A stretch of 38,776 bases of DNA from Scleromatobacter sp038208735 (GCA_038208735.1 JBBQYL010000019.1:1-38776); one strand, 5' to 3'. Counted from the stretch's first letter, positions 30,676 to 38,776 are shown. The notes: generated by a model not told the origin, from the sequence alone. Numbers and translations: made by a program.

Positions 30676-31995
30676 ATGCTTCTCTCCGCTCCATCGCCTG
30701 TCTGGCGCCTCTTGCTCGCGCTGGCCGCTTCGAGTGCGTTCCTGGCATCGCCGGCATGCGCCGCCAATCCGGGGACAGCGCCCGCAGCGGCGGCCTCCGC
30801 GCCCTACGCGCTGTTCGGCGGCAAGCCGCTCGAGTTCGAGCGCAGCGGCGGCAAGATTGTCGGCGTCTATACGCCCAACTGGCAGCCCGCCGCGCTGGTG
30901 GACGCGCTGCACGGCGACAGCGTGACGCACATCGTCTACGCATTCCTGCACGTGTGCGGCCCGGGCCAGCTGCCCGAGGACGCGCCCAAGTGCGTCGGCA
31001 AGGGCGACTTCCAGCTGGCCACCTCGCCCATCGACGACACGTTCGACGCTGCCTTCGCGCGGCTGAAGGCGCGCGCGCCGCACGTCAAGGTGGTGGCCTC
31101 GGTGGGCGGGTGGGGCGGTTCCGATCCGTTCTTCCACATCGCCGACGCCGCCGCGCCGCGCGCCACGTTCGCGAAGTCGGCGGCCGACTTCCTGCGCGCG
31201 CACCCGGCCTTCGACGGCATCGACATCGACTGGGAGCATCCCACCAACAATGGCGCGGCCAACGGGGTGCAACTGGGCGCGCCGGCCGACGGCCAGGGGT
31301 ATGCGGACCTGATGGCGGCGCTGCGCTCGTCGCTCGACACGCTCACCGCCGAGAACGGCCACAAGTACCTGGTGACGGCGGCGATCAACACCGACCGCGC
31401 GCTGGTGGGCAAGGTGAACTACCGCGACGCCGCGAAGTCACTCGACTACATCTTCATGATGACCTACGACTTCTACGGCAGCTGGACGCCAGGCACCGGC
31501 AACCATGCGGCGCTGCTTGCGAGCGCGCCCGACGCGGGCGATGGCCTGGATGTCGCCGTGAAGACGATGACCGCCGCCGGGGTGCCTGCCGCCAAGCTGG
31601 TGGCCGGCGTGGCGATGTATGGCCGCGGCTTCACGGGCGTCGCGGCGCCGGCCGCGGGGCATGGCTTCAGCGGCCTGCCGCACACCGGCACGTATCCCGC
31701 GCCCGAAGGCGCCAGCGACTACCGCGAGCTCGCCGCGCTCTACCTCGACCGCAACGGCCGCGGCCGCCACGGCTACCAGGCGATCCTGGATCCGCACACG
31801 CAGTCGTGGAACCTGTACAACGCCCACAGCGCGCTGTTCATGGGCTATGACGATCCGCGCGCGGTGCTGGCCAAGGGCGCGTTCGTGCGCCAGGCCGGCC
31901 TGGCCGGCGTGTTCGCGTGGGAGCTGTCGCAGGACAATGGCGACATCCTCAACGCGATGAACGCCGGCGTCGGCAACGCGCTTCTTCAGCCCTGA
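30676..31995 (+). CDS. secreted GH18 chitinase
   Basis: This protein has 439 residues. A signal peptide (LLLALAASSAFLASPACA, cleaved near AANPG) precedes a single glycoside hydrolase 18 barrel. SVGGWGGSDP is the conserved strand-3 motif. DGIDIDWE carries DxxDxDxE with the catalytic acid Glu187, and MMTYDFYGSW and YGRGFTG complete the active-site ring; GVFAWELSQDNGDILNAM closes the barrel. No chitin-binding domain is attached, so it should act on soluble or accessible chitin. AGGA at 30667-30670 supports the ATG at 30676; an in-frame start near 30580 would bury the signal peptide. The 3' end overlaps the convergent LysR gene by 10 bases. Confidence 0.95.
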   Translation: MLLSAPSPVWRLLLALAASSAFLASPACAANPGTAPAAAASAPYALFGGKPLEFERSGGKIVGVYTPNWQPAALVDALHGDSVTHIVYAFLHVCGPGQLPEDAPKCVGKGDFQLATSPIDDTFDAAFARLKARAPHVKVVASVGGWGGSDPFFHIADAAAPRATFAKSAADFLRAHPAFDGIDIDWEHPTNNGAANGVQLGAPADGQGYADLMAALRSSLDTLTAENGHKYLVTAAINTDRALVGKVNYRDAAKSLDYIFMMTYDFYGSWTPGTGNHAALLASAPDAGDGLDVAVKTMTAAGVPAAKLVAGVAMYGRGFTGVAAPAAGHGFSGLPHTGTYPAPEGASDYRELAALYLDRNGRGRHGYQAILDPHTQSWNLYNAHSALFMGYDDPRAVLAKGAFVRQAGLAGVFAWELSQDNGDILNAMNAGVGNALLQP

Positions 31996-32879
31996 AACAA
32001 CGGCGCCAGCTCGCGCCGCGCGGCATCGACGAACGCCCGCGTGCGCGCCGGCAACAGCCGGGCGTTCGGATAGACGACGCTCACCGGCTGGCGCGGCGGT
32101 TCGAAGGGCGCCAGTACCACGCGCAGGCGGCGCGCCTGCACCGCGTCCTGCACCTGGTACGAGAAGAACTGCCCGAAGCCGGCGCCCTGCTCGCACGCGA
32201 GCAGCGCCGCGCCGGCGTGGTTGAAGTCCAGCGGGCCGTCCACCGGCACGTGCAGCTTGCGGCCGCCGTCCTGGAACGCCCAGCCCGCTCGCACCGGCGT
32301 GGCCAGGCGAATGCAAGGGCGCGAGCGCAGCTCGGACGGATGCGCCGGCACGCCCGTGCGGCGCAGGAAGGCCGGGCTCGCCACCACCACGTGGCGCACC
32401 TCGCCGAGCCGAAGCGCGACCAGCGACGAGTCCTCCAGCGCGCCGATGCGGATGCCCACGTCCATGCCCTCGTCGACCAGGTCGACGAAGCGATCGTGCA
32501 GTTGCAAGCTGCAGCGGATGCGCGGATTGGCGGCCACGAAGCGCGTGACGAAGTCGGCCACCACGCGCTGGCCCAGCAGCACCGGCGCGGTGACGGTGAG
32601 CTGGCCGCGCGGCGCCTGCACCTCGTCGGCCAGGCTGGCGTCGGCCTCGGCCACGGCCGCGAGGATGTCGCGGCTGCGCACCAGGTATTGAAGGCCCTCC
32701 TGCGTGAGCGCGATGCGCCGCGTGGTGCGCTGGAACAGGCGCGCGCCGAGGTCGGCCTCCAGCGCGGCCAGGCTGCGCACCACCGCCGGGAGCGACATGC
32801 CCAGCGCCGCGGCGGCCGCGGTCAGGCTGCCGTCGTCGGCGATCTGCACGAAGGTCTTCATCGCGCGTAGCTTGTCCAT
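31986..32879 (-). CDS. LysR-family transcriptional regulator
   Basis: This protein has 297 residues. An N-terminal winged helix-turn-helix (about 1-60: FVQIADDGSLTAAAAALGMS, then LPAVVRSLAALEADLGARLF) precedes a LysR substrate-binding domain (about 90-290). It diverges from a LysE exporter gene with about 104 bases between starts. LysR regulators usually control the divergent neighbour, so control of lysE export is inferred; the effector is unknown. ATG at 32879. Confidence 0.94.
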   Translation of the reverse strand: MDKLRAMKTFVQIADDGSLTAAAAALGMSLPAVVRSLAALEADLGARLFQRTTRRIALTQEGLQYLVRSRDILAAVAEADASLADEVQAPRGQLTVTAPVLLGQRVVADFVTRFVAANPRIRCSLQLHDRFVDLVDEGMDVGIRIGALEDSSLVALRLGEVRHVVVASPAFLRRTGVPAHPSELRSRPCIRLATPVRAGWAFQDGGRKLHVPVDGPLDFNHAGAALLACEQGAGFGQFFSYQVQDAVQARRLRVVLAPFEPPRQPVSVVYPNARLLPARTRAFVDAARRELAPLFQG

Positions 32880-32894
32880 GCCGGCATATTAATC

Positions 32895-32925
32895 CGCCCG
32901 ACGCAACAAACAACTCCGCCGGGCG
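32895..32925. promoter_or_regulatory. candidate LysR operator palindrome
   Basis: In the 104-base gap between the divergent lysR and lysE genes, CGCCCGACG (32895-32903) pairs with CGCCGGGCG (32917-32925) at 8 of 9 positions around a 13-base spacer. Position and form suit a LysR operator, although the T-N11-A core is not strict. Confidence 0.35.
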
Positions 32926-32983
32926 ATGTTTACTGCTTCCGGCGGAGGCGCGATGATGCGGCCTCGATTCCAACGGAGGCCCC

Positions 32984-33625
32984 ATGGCCGGAACCCAACA
33001 CCTGTGGCTGTTCATCGCCTCGGGACTGCTGCTCAACATCACGCCCGGGCCCGACTCGCTGTTCATCATGGCGCGCAGCGCCACGCAGGGCTGGCGTGCC
33101 GGCTTCGTGGCGTGCTGGGGCATCGGCAGCGGCGTGTTCGTGCACGTGTTCGCGGCGGCACTGGGGTTGTCGGCGCTGCTGGCCACCTCGGCCACCGCGT
33201 TCACCGTCGTCAAGATCGTGGGTGCGGGCTACCTCGTGTGGATCGGCATCGGCATGCTGCGCGTGCACGCCGGCGCCGATGCGTCGCTCACCGCGGAGGC
33301 GACCGCCCCGCGCGTGAACCGCTATCGCGACATCTTCCGCCAGGGTTTCCTCACCAACGCGCTCAACCCGAAGGTGGCGCTGTTCTTCCTGGCGTTCGTG
33401 CCGCAGTTCATCGCGCCCGACGCGCACTCCAAGCCGTTGGCGTTCATCGTGCTGGGCGTGATCTTCGACGTCAACGGCATGCTGTGGTGCCACTCGCTGG
33501 CGCTGTTCACGGCGTTCGCCAGCAGCCGGCTGAAGGTGGGCGCCTCGGTGGGCCTGTGGCTCAACCGCACGCTGGGCGCGCTGTTCGTCGCCCTCGGCGC
33601 CAGGCTGGCGCTGGCCTCGCGCTGA
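32984..33625 (+). CDS. LysE/RhtB-family amino-acid exporter
   Basis: This protein has 213 residues and five to six transmembrane helices. LLLNITPGPDSLFIMARSA is the LysE family signature (NxTPGPD), and FLTNALNPKVALFFLAFVPQ is the second conserved block. It exports amino acids or homoserine-like metabolites from the cytoplasm. CGGAGG ends five bases before the ATG at 32984. The OsmC gene follows by seven bases, so they are likely cotranscribed, and the divergent LysR is the probable regulator. Confidence 0.93.
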   Translation: MAGTQHLWLFIASGLLLNITPGPDSLFIMARSATQGWRAGFVACWGIGSGVFVHVFAAALGLSALLATSATAFTVVKIVGAGYLVWIGIGMLRVHAGADASLTAEATAPRVNRYRDIFRQGFLTNALNPKVALFFLAFVPQFIAPDAHSKPLAFIVLGVIFDVNGMLWCHSLALFTAFASSRLKVGASVGLWLNRTLGALFVALGARLALASR

Positions 33626-33632
33626 GTCGGCC

Positions 33633-34121
33633 ATGGCCCACCTGCACACCGCCCTGATCCGCTGGCGCCTGGGCGACGCCGACTTCCTGGACCGGCGCTA
33701 CAGCCGCGCCCATACCTGGACGTTCGACGGCGGCGTGGTGCTGCCCGCGTCCTCCTCGCCGCACGTGGTGCCGCCGCCGCTATCCGATGCGAGTGCCGTC
33801 GATCCGGAGGAGGCCTTCGTCGCATCACTCTCCAGCTGCCACATGCTGTGGTTCCTGGACATCGCGTCCCGCGACGGCTACGCGGTGGAGAGCTACGACG
33901 ACGCGGCCGACGGCCGCATGGGCCGCGACGCGGCCGGCAAGCGGGTGGTGGACGTCGTCACGCTGCGTCCGCGCACGCGATTCGCGGGCGCTCGCGTGCC
34001 CGACGCGGCCGCGCTGGCGGCGCTGCACCACCAGGCGCACGAGGCGTGCTTCCTGGCCAATTCCGTGCGCTGCGAGATCCGCTGCGAGCCGGAACAGGGG
34101 TCTGGCTCCGAAGGTGCCTGA
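33633..34121 (+). CDS. OsmC-family peroxiredoxin-like protein
   Basis: This 162-residue protein has both conserved cysteines of OsmC/Ohr proteins: Cys in LSSCHMLW (about residue 69) and Cys in HEACFLANSVRCEIRC. These reduce organic hydroperoxides in the cytoplasm. DPEEAFVASLSSCHMLWFL is the central helix of the family. The last ~8 codons (QGSGSEGA) are formed by a palindromic repeat (34096-34126), so the original C-terminus may have been changed. The gene lies seven bases after lysE. Confidence 0.9.
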   Translation: MAHLHTALIRWRLGDADFLDRRYSRAHTWTFDGGVVLPASSSPHVVPPPLSDASAVDPEEAFVASLSSCHMLWFLDIASRDGYAVESYDDAADGRMGRDAAGKRVVDVVTLRPRTRFAGARVPDAAALAALHHQAHEACFLANSVRCEIRCEPEQGSGSEGA

Positions 34122-34126
34122 CCCCT
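34096..34126. repeat. palindromic repeat overlapping the OsmC 3' end
   Basis: AGGGGTCTGGCTCC (34096-34109) pairs with GGTGCCTGACCCCT (34113-34126) except for two T-T mismatches, around a GAA loop. It contains the OsmC stop and lies six bases from the stop of the convergent ABC gene, so it could terminate transcripts in both directions. It resembles the GGGGTCAGGCACC-type dispersed hairpins of this order (from memory). Confidence 0.7.
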
Positions 34127-34131
34127 TGGGT

Positions 34132-35196
34132 TCAACCGATGCGCTTGTCGGTCGTCGCGTCGAACAGGTGCACGCTTTCCGGCGTCCACCTGACGTGCAC
34201 CGCGTCGCCGATCTTGGCCGCCATGTAGCCCGGCACGCGCAGCGTGAGCAGGCCGACCGAGGTCTCGACCGTGGCGTAGGTCTCCGGGCCGGTGGGCTCG
34301 GTGAAGCGCAGCGTGCCCGGCACGCCGTCGTCGGCGAAGCGCACGGCCTCGGGACGCAAGCCGTACGTGAGCGTGCCCGCGGAGCTGGCCGCCAGCGCCT
34401 CGCGCTGGGTGGACGTCAGCTCGAGCTCGACGCCGTTGGCCGACGCGCCGGTGCCCGAGCGCACGGCGGGGATCATGTTCATCGACGGCGAGCCGATGAA
34501 CTGGGCCACGTAGCGCGTGGCCGGGCGCGAATAGATGTCGTCGGGCGTGCCCAGCTGGAGCACGCGGCCATCCTTCATCACGGCGATGCGGTCGCCCAGC
34601 GTCATGGCCTCGATCTGGTCGTGCGTGACGTAGACCGTGGTGGTCTTGGTGCGTTGATGCAGGAGCTTGATCTCGGCACGCAGCTCGACACGCAGCTTGG
34701 CATCGAGGTTGGACAGCGGTTCGTCGAACAGGAACAGCTTGGGATTGCGGGCGAGCGCACGGCCCATGGCCACGCGCTGGCGCTGCCCGCCCGAGAGCTG
34801 GCCCGGCTTGCGATCGAGCAGGGGCTCGATCTGCAGCAGCTTGGCCACACGCTTGATCGCCTCTTCGCGCTCGGCCTTGGGCACCTTGCGCATCTCGAGG
34901 CCGAACGCGATGTTCTGGGCCACGTTCATGTTCGGGTAGAGCGCGTAGCTCTGGAACACCATCGCGATGTCGCGATCCTTGGGGGCCAGCCACGTGACAT
35001 CGCGGTCACCGATGTGGATCGTGCCGTCGGACGGGGTGTCCAGGCCCGCGATCATGTTGAGCAGCGTCGACTTGCCGCAGCCCGACGATCCCACCAGGAT
35101 CAGGAATTCCCCGGCTTCAACTTCGATGTCGATTCCCTTGAGGATCTCGACATTGCCGAAAGTCTTCCGTACGTTGCTGATCGTCAGCGCACCCAT
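34132..35196 (-). CDS. sugar ABC transporter ATP-binding protein (MalK/UgpC type)
   Basis: This protein has 354 residues. Walker A GSSGCGKST lies near residue 36, the signature LSGGQRQRVAMGRAL and Walker B LFLFDEPLSNLDA follow, and TVYVTHDQIEAM carries the H-loop. The C-terminal ~120 residues form the TOBE/OB regulatory domains of MalK-like ATPases, the type that can serve several carbohydrate permeases. It energises the permease pair encoded just upstream (4-base gap) and corresponds to the fourth Gts component. It is the last gene of the operon; the convergent OsmC gene lies beyond. Confidence 0.94.
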   Translation of the reverse strand: MGALTISNVRKTFGNVEILKGIDIEVEAGEFLILVGSSGCGKSTLLNMIAGLDTPSDGTIHIGDRDVTWLAPKDRDIAMVFQSYALYPNMNVAQNIAFGLEMRKVPKAEREEAIKRVAKLLQIEPLLDRKPGQLSGGQRQRVAMGRALARNPKLFLFDEPLSNLDAKLRVELRAEIKLLHQRTKTTTVYVTHDQIEAMTLGDRIAVMKDGRVLQLGTPDDIYSRPATRYVAQFIGSPSMNMIPAVRSGTGASANGVELELTSTQREALAASSAGTLTYGLRPEAVRFADDGVPGTLRFTEPTGPETYATVETSVGLLTLRVPGYMAAKIGDAVHVRWTPESVHLFDATTDKRIG

Positions 35197-35200
35197 CTCA

Positions 35201-36061
35201 TCATCCCTTCACCGCGCCGGCCGTCAGGCCACGCACGAAATACTTGCCAGCAACAACGTAGACGAACAGGGTCGGCAGCGCGGCGATCAACGCCGCGGCC
35301 ATGTCCACGTTGTATTCCTTGACCGAACTGGTCGTGTTCGCGAGATTGTTCAGGCCGACGGTGATCGGCTTGGAATCCGCGCCCGAGAAGACCACCCCGT
35401 ACAGGAAGTCGTTCCAGATGTTCGTGAACTGCCAGATGAGCGTCACCACCAGGATCGGGGTGGACAGCGGCAGCACCACGCGCCACAGGATGCGCCAGAA
35501 GCCCGCGCCGTCCAGCATGGCGGCCTTGATCAGCTCGTCGGGCAGGCTCACGTAGTAGTTGCGGAAGAACAGCGTGGTGGACGGGATGCCCGCCAGCACG
35601 TGCATCACGATCAGGCCCACGATGGAGCTGGCGATGCCGAAGTAGCCCAGGATCTGGCTCATCGGCAGCAGCACCACCTGCATGGGCATGAACACCCCGA
35701 ACAGCAGCATGGCGAACATCACCTCGCTGCCGCGGAAGCGCCACTTGGACAGCACGTAGCCGTTGACGCAACCGATGGTCGTGGAGATGGCCACGGCGGG
35801 CACCACCATGTAGACGCTGTTCAGGAAGTACGGCTTCAGGCCGCCGCAGTCGGTGCCGGTACAGGCCTGGTCCCAGGCCTTGTGCCACGATCCGAAGTTC
35901 AGGCTGGTGGGCAGCGACAGCAGGCTGCCGCCGCGGATCTGGTCCATGTCCTTCAGGGACGTGACGACCATCACGTAGAGGGGCGTGAGGAACCAGATCG
36001 CGAAGAGGATCAGCGCCGTCCAGAGGATGGCTCGATGCCAGGTCAATGCGCGTGGCGACAT
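35201..36061 (-). CDS. gtsC: glucose/mannose ABC permease, GtsC-like
   Basis: This protein has 286 residues and six transmembrane helices. The EAA loop that contacts the ATPase is visible as LPDELIKAAMLDGAGFWRIL. A long periplasmic loop after helix 1 (around CTGTDCGGLKPYFLNS) has two cysteines. It pairs with the permease encoded six bases upstream. Sequence and gene order match the Pseudomonas GtsC permease of the glucose/mannose importer (recognition from memory). ATG at 36061 is used; the open frame continues upstream only as overlap with gtsB. Confidence 0.9.
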   Translation of the reverse strand: MSPRALTWHRAILWTALILFAIWFLTPLYVMVVTSLKDMDQIRGGSLLSLPTSLNFGSWHKAWDQACTGTDCGGLKPYFLNSVYMVVPAVAISTTIGCVNGYVLSKWRFRGSEVMFAMLLFGVFMPMQVVLLPMSQILGYFGIASSIVGLIVMHVLAGIPSTTLFFRNYYVSLPDELIKAAMLDGAGFWRILWRVVLPLSTPILVVTLIWQFTNIWNDFLYGVVFSGADSKPITVGLNNLANTTSSVKEYNVDMAAALIAALPTLFVYVVAGKYFVRGLTAGAVKG

Positions 36062-36066
36062 GGATG

Positions 36067-36945
36067 TCACTTCTTGGTCCTCAATTCCGAATACAGGTAG
36101 GGCACGACGATGGCCGCCACCATGCACAGCATGATGGTGGCGCTGGCGGCGCCGAGCGCCACCTGGCCGCGCGAGAACGACATCGCGTACATGAACGTGG
36201 CGGGCAGGTCGGTGGAGTAGCCCGGGCCGCCGGAGGTGAGCGCGATCACCAGGTCGAAGCTCTTGATCGACAGGTGGCTCACCACCATCAGCGTGGAGAA
36301 GAACACCGGCCGCAGCGACGGCACGACGATGCGCCAGTAGATGCGCGGCAGGCTCGCGCCATCGATCTGGGCGGCCTTGATGATGGAGTCGTCGATGCCG
36401 CGCAGTCCGGCCAGGAACAGGGCCATCACGAAGCCCGAGGCCTGCCAGATGCCGGCGATGACGACGCAGTAGATGGCGTGGTCGGGATCCACCAGCCAGT
36501 CGAACTGGAAGTTGGGAAAGCCCCAGCTCTGCACCAGGTGCTCGATGCCCAGGCCGGGATTCAGGATCCACTTCCAGGCGGTGCCCGTGACGATGAACGA
36601 GATCGCCATCGGGTAGAGATAGACGGTGCGCAGCACGCCTTCGGCGCGTATCTTCTGGTCGAGCAGGATGGCCAGCACGAGGCCGAGCAGCATCGCGCCG
36701 CCGATGAACAGCACGCCGAAGATCAGCATGTTCTTCAACGCCACGTGGAAGCGGTCGTTGTCGAACAGGTCGGCGTAGTTGGAGAACCCGACGTAGTCGT
36801 AGTTCGGCAGCATGTGCGACGCGGACAGCGACAGGTAGCCGTTCCACGCGATCAGGCCGTAGATGAAGAAGAACGACAGCAGGAAGCTGGGCGCGACCAC
36901 CAGCTTGGGCAGCCAGGAGGCACTGGGAACTTTGGGGCGGAGCAT
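36067..36945 (-). CDS. gtsB: glucose/mannose ABC permease, GtsB-like
   Basis: This protein has about 292 residues and six transmembrane helices. The EAA loop IDDSIIKAAQIDGASLPRIY contacts the ATPase. FDWLVDPDHAIYCVVIAGIW and PGLGIEHLVQSWGFPNF match the GtsB/MalF-type sugar permeases. ATG at 36945 (MLRPKVPSASWL) is chosen; extension to GTG 36999 would put the start in the tail of a terminator hairpin. It lies 129 bases downstream of the binding-protein gene, beyond that hairpin. Confidence 0.9.
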   Translation of the reverse strand: MLRPKVPSASWLPKLVVAPSFLLSFFFIYGLIAWNGYLSLSASHMLPNYDYVGFSNYADLFDNDRFHVALKNMLIFGVLFIGGAMLLGLVLAILLDQKIRAEGVLRTVYLYPMAISFIVTGTAWKWILNPGLGIEHLVQSWGFPNFQFDWLVDPDHAIYCVVIAGIWQASGFVMALFLAGLRGIDDSIIKAAQIDGASLPRIYWRIVVPSLRPVFFSTLMVVSHLSIKSFDLVIALTSGGPGYSTDLPATFMYAMSFSRGQVALGAASATIMLCMVAAIVVPYLYSELRTKK

Positions 36946-36997
36946 GAAGCGGCGAGGCTTTCTAGACGCGGGCAACGACGCGTGGGAGCATAAGCAC

Positions 36998-37031
36998 AAA
37001 AAGCGCCACGCGCGCTTGAACGCGCGTGGCG
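36998..37031 (-). terminator. intra-operon terminator/attenuator after the binding-protein gene
   Basis: A perfect 11-bp stem (37004-37014 with 37021-37031) is followed on the minus strand by CTTTTTG. It lies 43 bases past the binding-protein stop and 53 bases before gtsB. It should end most transcripts or protect their 3' ends, making more binding protein than permease. Confidence 0.88.
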
Positions 37032-37074
37032 AATGCCCATTGGAGGAGAAAAAGCTAGATCGTCGGAAGGACGA

Positions 37075-38337
37075 TCACTTCGTCTTGGAGGCCTTCAGGA
37101 TCTCGGCCTGGGCGTCCTTGGACGTTTCCTTGTCGTCGTTCCAGAACTTGCTGACGGCGTCCTTGATGGCGCCTTCGGCGGCCGGCGGCACGGCCATGCC
37201 GTGGGCGATCGACGGCAGCAGCGTGTTGGCCTTGGACGAAGCCACGAAGTCCTTGTTCGATTCCTTGGCGCAGTCATCGAACTTGGTGAGCGGCACGTCC
37301 AGGCGAACCGGGATCGAGCCCTTGTCCAGGTTGAACAGTTCCTGGAACTGCGGCGACATGATGGCCTTGGCCAGGTCCTTCTGCGCCGGCACGTTGGCGG
37401 TGTTCTTCAGCTGGAACATGGCGAACGAGTCGATGTTGAAGGTGTAGTCCTTGGCCGAGCTCGGCGCCGGCGAGCAGATGAAGTCCGTGCCCGGCTTCTT
37501 GCCCGCGGCCAGGAACTCGCCCTTGGCCCAGTCACCCATCAGTTGCATGCCGGCTTCGCCCTTGATGACCATGGCGGTGGCCAGGTTCCAGTCGCGGCCC
37601 GGGGAGTTCTTGTCGGTGTAGCCGTGGATCTTCTTGAACGTGTCCAGCACCTTGATCATGGTGGGGCTGTTGATTGCGGCCGGATCGAGCTTGACGAGCG
37701 CGTTGCGGTAGAAGTCGGCGCCGCCGACGCCGAGTGCGACGTCTTCGAACACGGTGAAGTCCTGCCAGTTCTGGCCGCCGTGGGCCAGGGGGATGATGCC
37801 CGCGGCCTTCAGCTTGTCGCCGGCGACGAAGAATTCGTCCCAGGTCGTCGGAACCTTGGCGCCGGCCTTCTTGAACGCTTCCGGGTTGGCCCACAGCCAG
37901 TTCACGCGGTGCACGTTGACCGGTGCGGCGATGTAGTGGCCCTTGTACTTCATGATGTTGGCGACGACCGGGGGCAGGACGGCGTCCCACTTCTCGGCCT
38001 TGGCCACGTCGTCGATGTTGGCGAGCACGCCTTCAGCGGCCCACTCTTGCAGGGCCGGGCCCTTGATCTGCGCGGCGGCCGGGGCGTTGCCCGAGATCAC
38101 GCGCGACTTCAGGACGGTCATGGCGGAATCGCCGCCGCCGCCGGCGACCGCGAAGTCCTTCCACGTGTGGCCTTCGGCTTCCATCATCTTCTTCAGTTCG
38201 CCGGCGGCCTTGGCTTCGCCACCCGACGTCCACCAGTGCAGGACTTCGAGTTCGTCGGCTTGGGCAGCGTTGGCGCCGAGGATGGCGGCGACGGCGATGA
38301 CGGTCAGGCGCGGCAGGGCGCTGAATTTCTTGGACAT
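37075..38337 (-). CDS. gtsA: glucose/mannose-binding periplasmic protein, GtsA-like
   Basis: This protein has 420 residues. A signal peptide (LPRLTVIAVAAILGANAAQA, cleaved before DELEVL) precedes a family 1 extracellular solute-binding protein. EVLHWWTSGGEAKA, HTWKDFAVAGGGGDSAMTVL and NVHRVNWLWANPEAFKKAG are blocks I recognise from the Pseudomonas GtsA glucose/mannose-binding proteins. GGAG about 10 bases before the ATG at 38337 supports the start. The upstream porin and downstream permeases complete the import route; specificity for glucose is inference from family. Confidence 0.93.
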   Translation of the reverse strand: MSKKFSALPRLTVIAVAAILGANAAQADELEVLHWWTSGGEAKAAGELKKMMEAEGHTWKDFAVAGGGGDSAMTVLKSRVISGNAPAAAQIKGPALQEWAAEGVLANIDDVAKAEKWDAVLPPVVANIMKYKGHYIAAPVNVHRVNWLWANPEAFKKAGAKVPTTWDEFFVAGDKLKAAGIIPLAHGGQNWQDFTVFEDVALGVGGADFYRNALVKLDPAAINSPTMIKVLDTFKKIHGYTDKNSPGRDWNLATAMVIKGEAGMQLMGDWAKGEFLAAGKKPGTDFICSPAPSSAKDYTFNIDSFAMFQLKNTANVPAQKDLAKAIMSPQFQELFNLDKGSIPVRLDVPLTKFDDCAKESNKDFVASSKANTLLPSIAHGMAVPPAAEGAIKDAVSKFWNDDKETSKDAQAEILKASKTK

Positions 38338-38381
38338 GTGTTTGTCTCCGTACGGATTCGTGGTTGCAGGTTGCAATGGTG

Positions 38382-38406
38382 CGCCGCGACCTGGGCGGTC
38401 GCGGCG
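38382..38406 (-). terminator. hairpin between porin and binding-protein genes
   Basis: A perfect 10-bp stem (38382-38391 with 38397-38406) with a 5-base loop lies 15 bases after the porin stop on the minus strand. No U-run follows, so it more likely stabilises or partly terminates the porin message than ends the operon. Confidence 0.55.
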
Positions 38407-38421
38407 GGGATTACACGAGGA

Positions 38422-38776
38422 TCAGAACCAGATCTCGACCTGGGCACCGTAGGACACGGCGCTGGTCTTGTTGGTCGGGAAACCGTAGTTGTTGGCCGTG
38501 TCGGCGGCCGCGGCCTTGTTGTAGTCGGCGTAGGTCGCGTACAGGCGCAGTTCCGGGCGCTTCCAGAAGTCGGGACCGGTGGACAGCGCCGGGCCGATGG
38601 TGACCTTGGTGACGTTCTCGCTCTTGCCGCCGTCAGGCTTCAGGCTGGAGTAGCCGATTTCCGTCAGCCACTTCAGGTTCTTGGTCAGGCCGTAGGAGCC
38701 GCGGCCGCCCACCGTCCAGAAGTTGTTGGACACGGAGCCGCTGTTGTCCGGCGCCTTGTTGTGCTCGTACATGGCG
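38422..38776 (-). CDS. carbohydrate outer-membrane porin, C-terminal part (partial)
   Basis: The last ~118 residues of a beta-barrel protein are visible; the gene runs out of the window. Alternating amphipathic strands (FWTVGGRGSYGLTKNLKWLT, RPELRLYATYADYN, SAVSYGAQVEIWF) and the terminal Phe are the signature of an outer-membrane porin. The pattern fits the LamB/maltoporin family, and its place just upstream of the glucose-type ABC genes suggests that it supplies their sugar. OprB-type identity cannot be excluded. Confidence 0.85.
   Translation of the reverse strand, partial: AMYEHNKAPDNSGSVSNNFWTVGGRGSYGLTKNLKWLTEIGYSSLKPDGGKSENVTKVTIGPALSTGPDFWKRPELRLYATYADYNKAAAADTANNYGFPTNKTSAVSYGAQVEIWF

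Noticed and set aside
36946..36999. Upstream start of the GtsB-like permease at GTG 36999
   Set aside because: The codon lies in the tail of the terminator hairpin and has no ribosome-binding site; ATG 36945 gives a normal permease length.

Overview
The window is about 38.8 kb of very GC-rich, densely coded chromosome. It opens with the last ~41 bases of a 5S rRNA gene and a strong terminator, so the left edge is the end of an rRNA operon. The 5S tail sequence, amn-type AMP nucleosidase, GtsABC-type sugar transporter, FadD ligase and overall codon use point to a betaproteobacterium of the order Burkholderiales (Oxalobacteraceae-like or Comamonadaceae-like; the family is inference). I see no phage, transposase, CRISPR array or tRNA.

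Layout. 0.1-7.0 kb: a membrane-anchored hydrolase-like protein, an MBL-fold hydrolase, a fatty-acyl-CoA ligase and a conserved hypothetical on the minus strand; a lipase-like hydrolase on the plus strand; an HDOD protein on the minus strand. 7.0-8.0 kb: an odd cluster of tiny basic ORFs separated by strong hairpins, behind an AT-rich promoter patch. 8.0-11.1 kb: a cytoplasmic regulator-like protein diverging from a two-gene operon, an exported trypsin-like protease and a membrane protein with an FHA domain. 11.1-17.2 kb: a palindromic repeat, a divergent EF-G paralogue, AMP nucleosidase, an M14 peptidase and an esterase. 17.2-18.6 kb: an ECF sigma factor with two small membrane proteins.

18.6-19.3 kb is a scar holding two gene remnants (a YdeI/DUF1801 gene with an internal deletion and the N-terminus of an SDR dehydrogenase). 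It is followed by a DNA-repair block: UvrA2 on the plus strand, then on the minus strand a small Stv-like protein and the four-gene ligase-associated DNA damage response operon (exonuclease, ATP-dependent ligase, Lhr-like helicase, metallophosphoesterase), whose genes overlap by 1-4 bases. 28.8-30.0 kb: a rhodanese and serine O-acetyltransferase pair for cysteine/sulfur metabolism.

30.0-30.7 kb is the only long non-coding stretch. It holds a textbook four-run G-quadruplex motif, nested inverted repeats and the 3' tail of a lost COG4315-type lipoprotein gene. Beyond it lie a secreted GH18 chitinase, a LysR regulator divergent from a LysE exporter, and an OsmC protein whose C-terminus is embedded in a palindromic repeat. 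34.1-38.8 kb is a minus-strand glucose/mannose-type ABC import operon (outer-membrane porin, binding protein, two permeases, ATPase), with a terminator hairpin after the binding-protein gene that should set the binding protein in excess.

No clearly unprecedented system is evident. The best candidates for something undescribed are the protease-FHA membrane pair with its divergent regulator, and the hairpin-separated small-ORF cluster at 7.0-7.8 kb.
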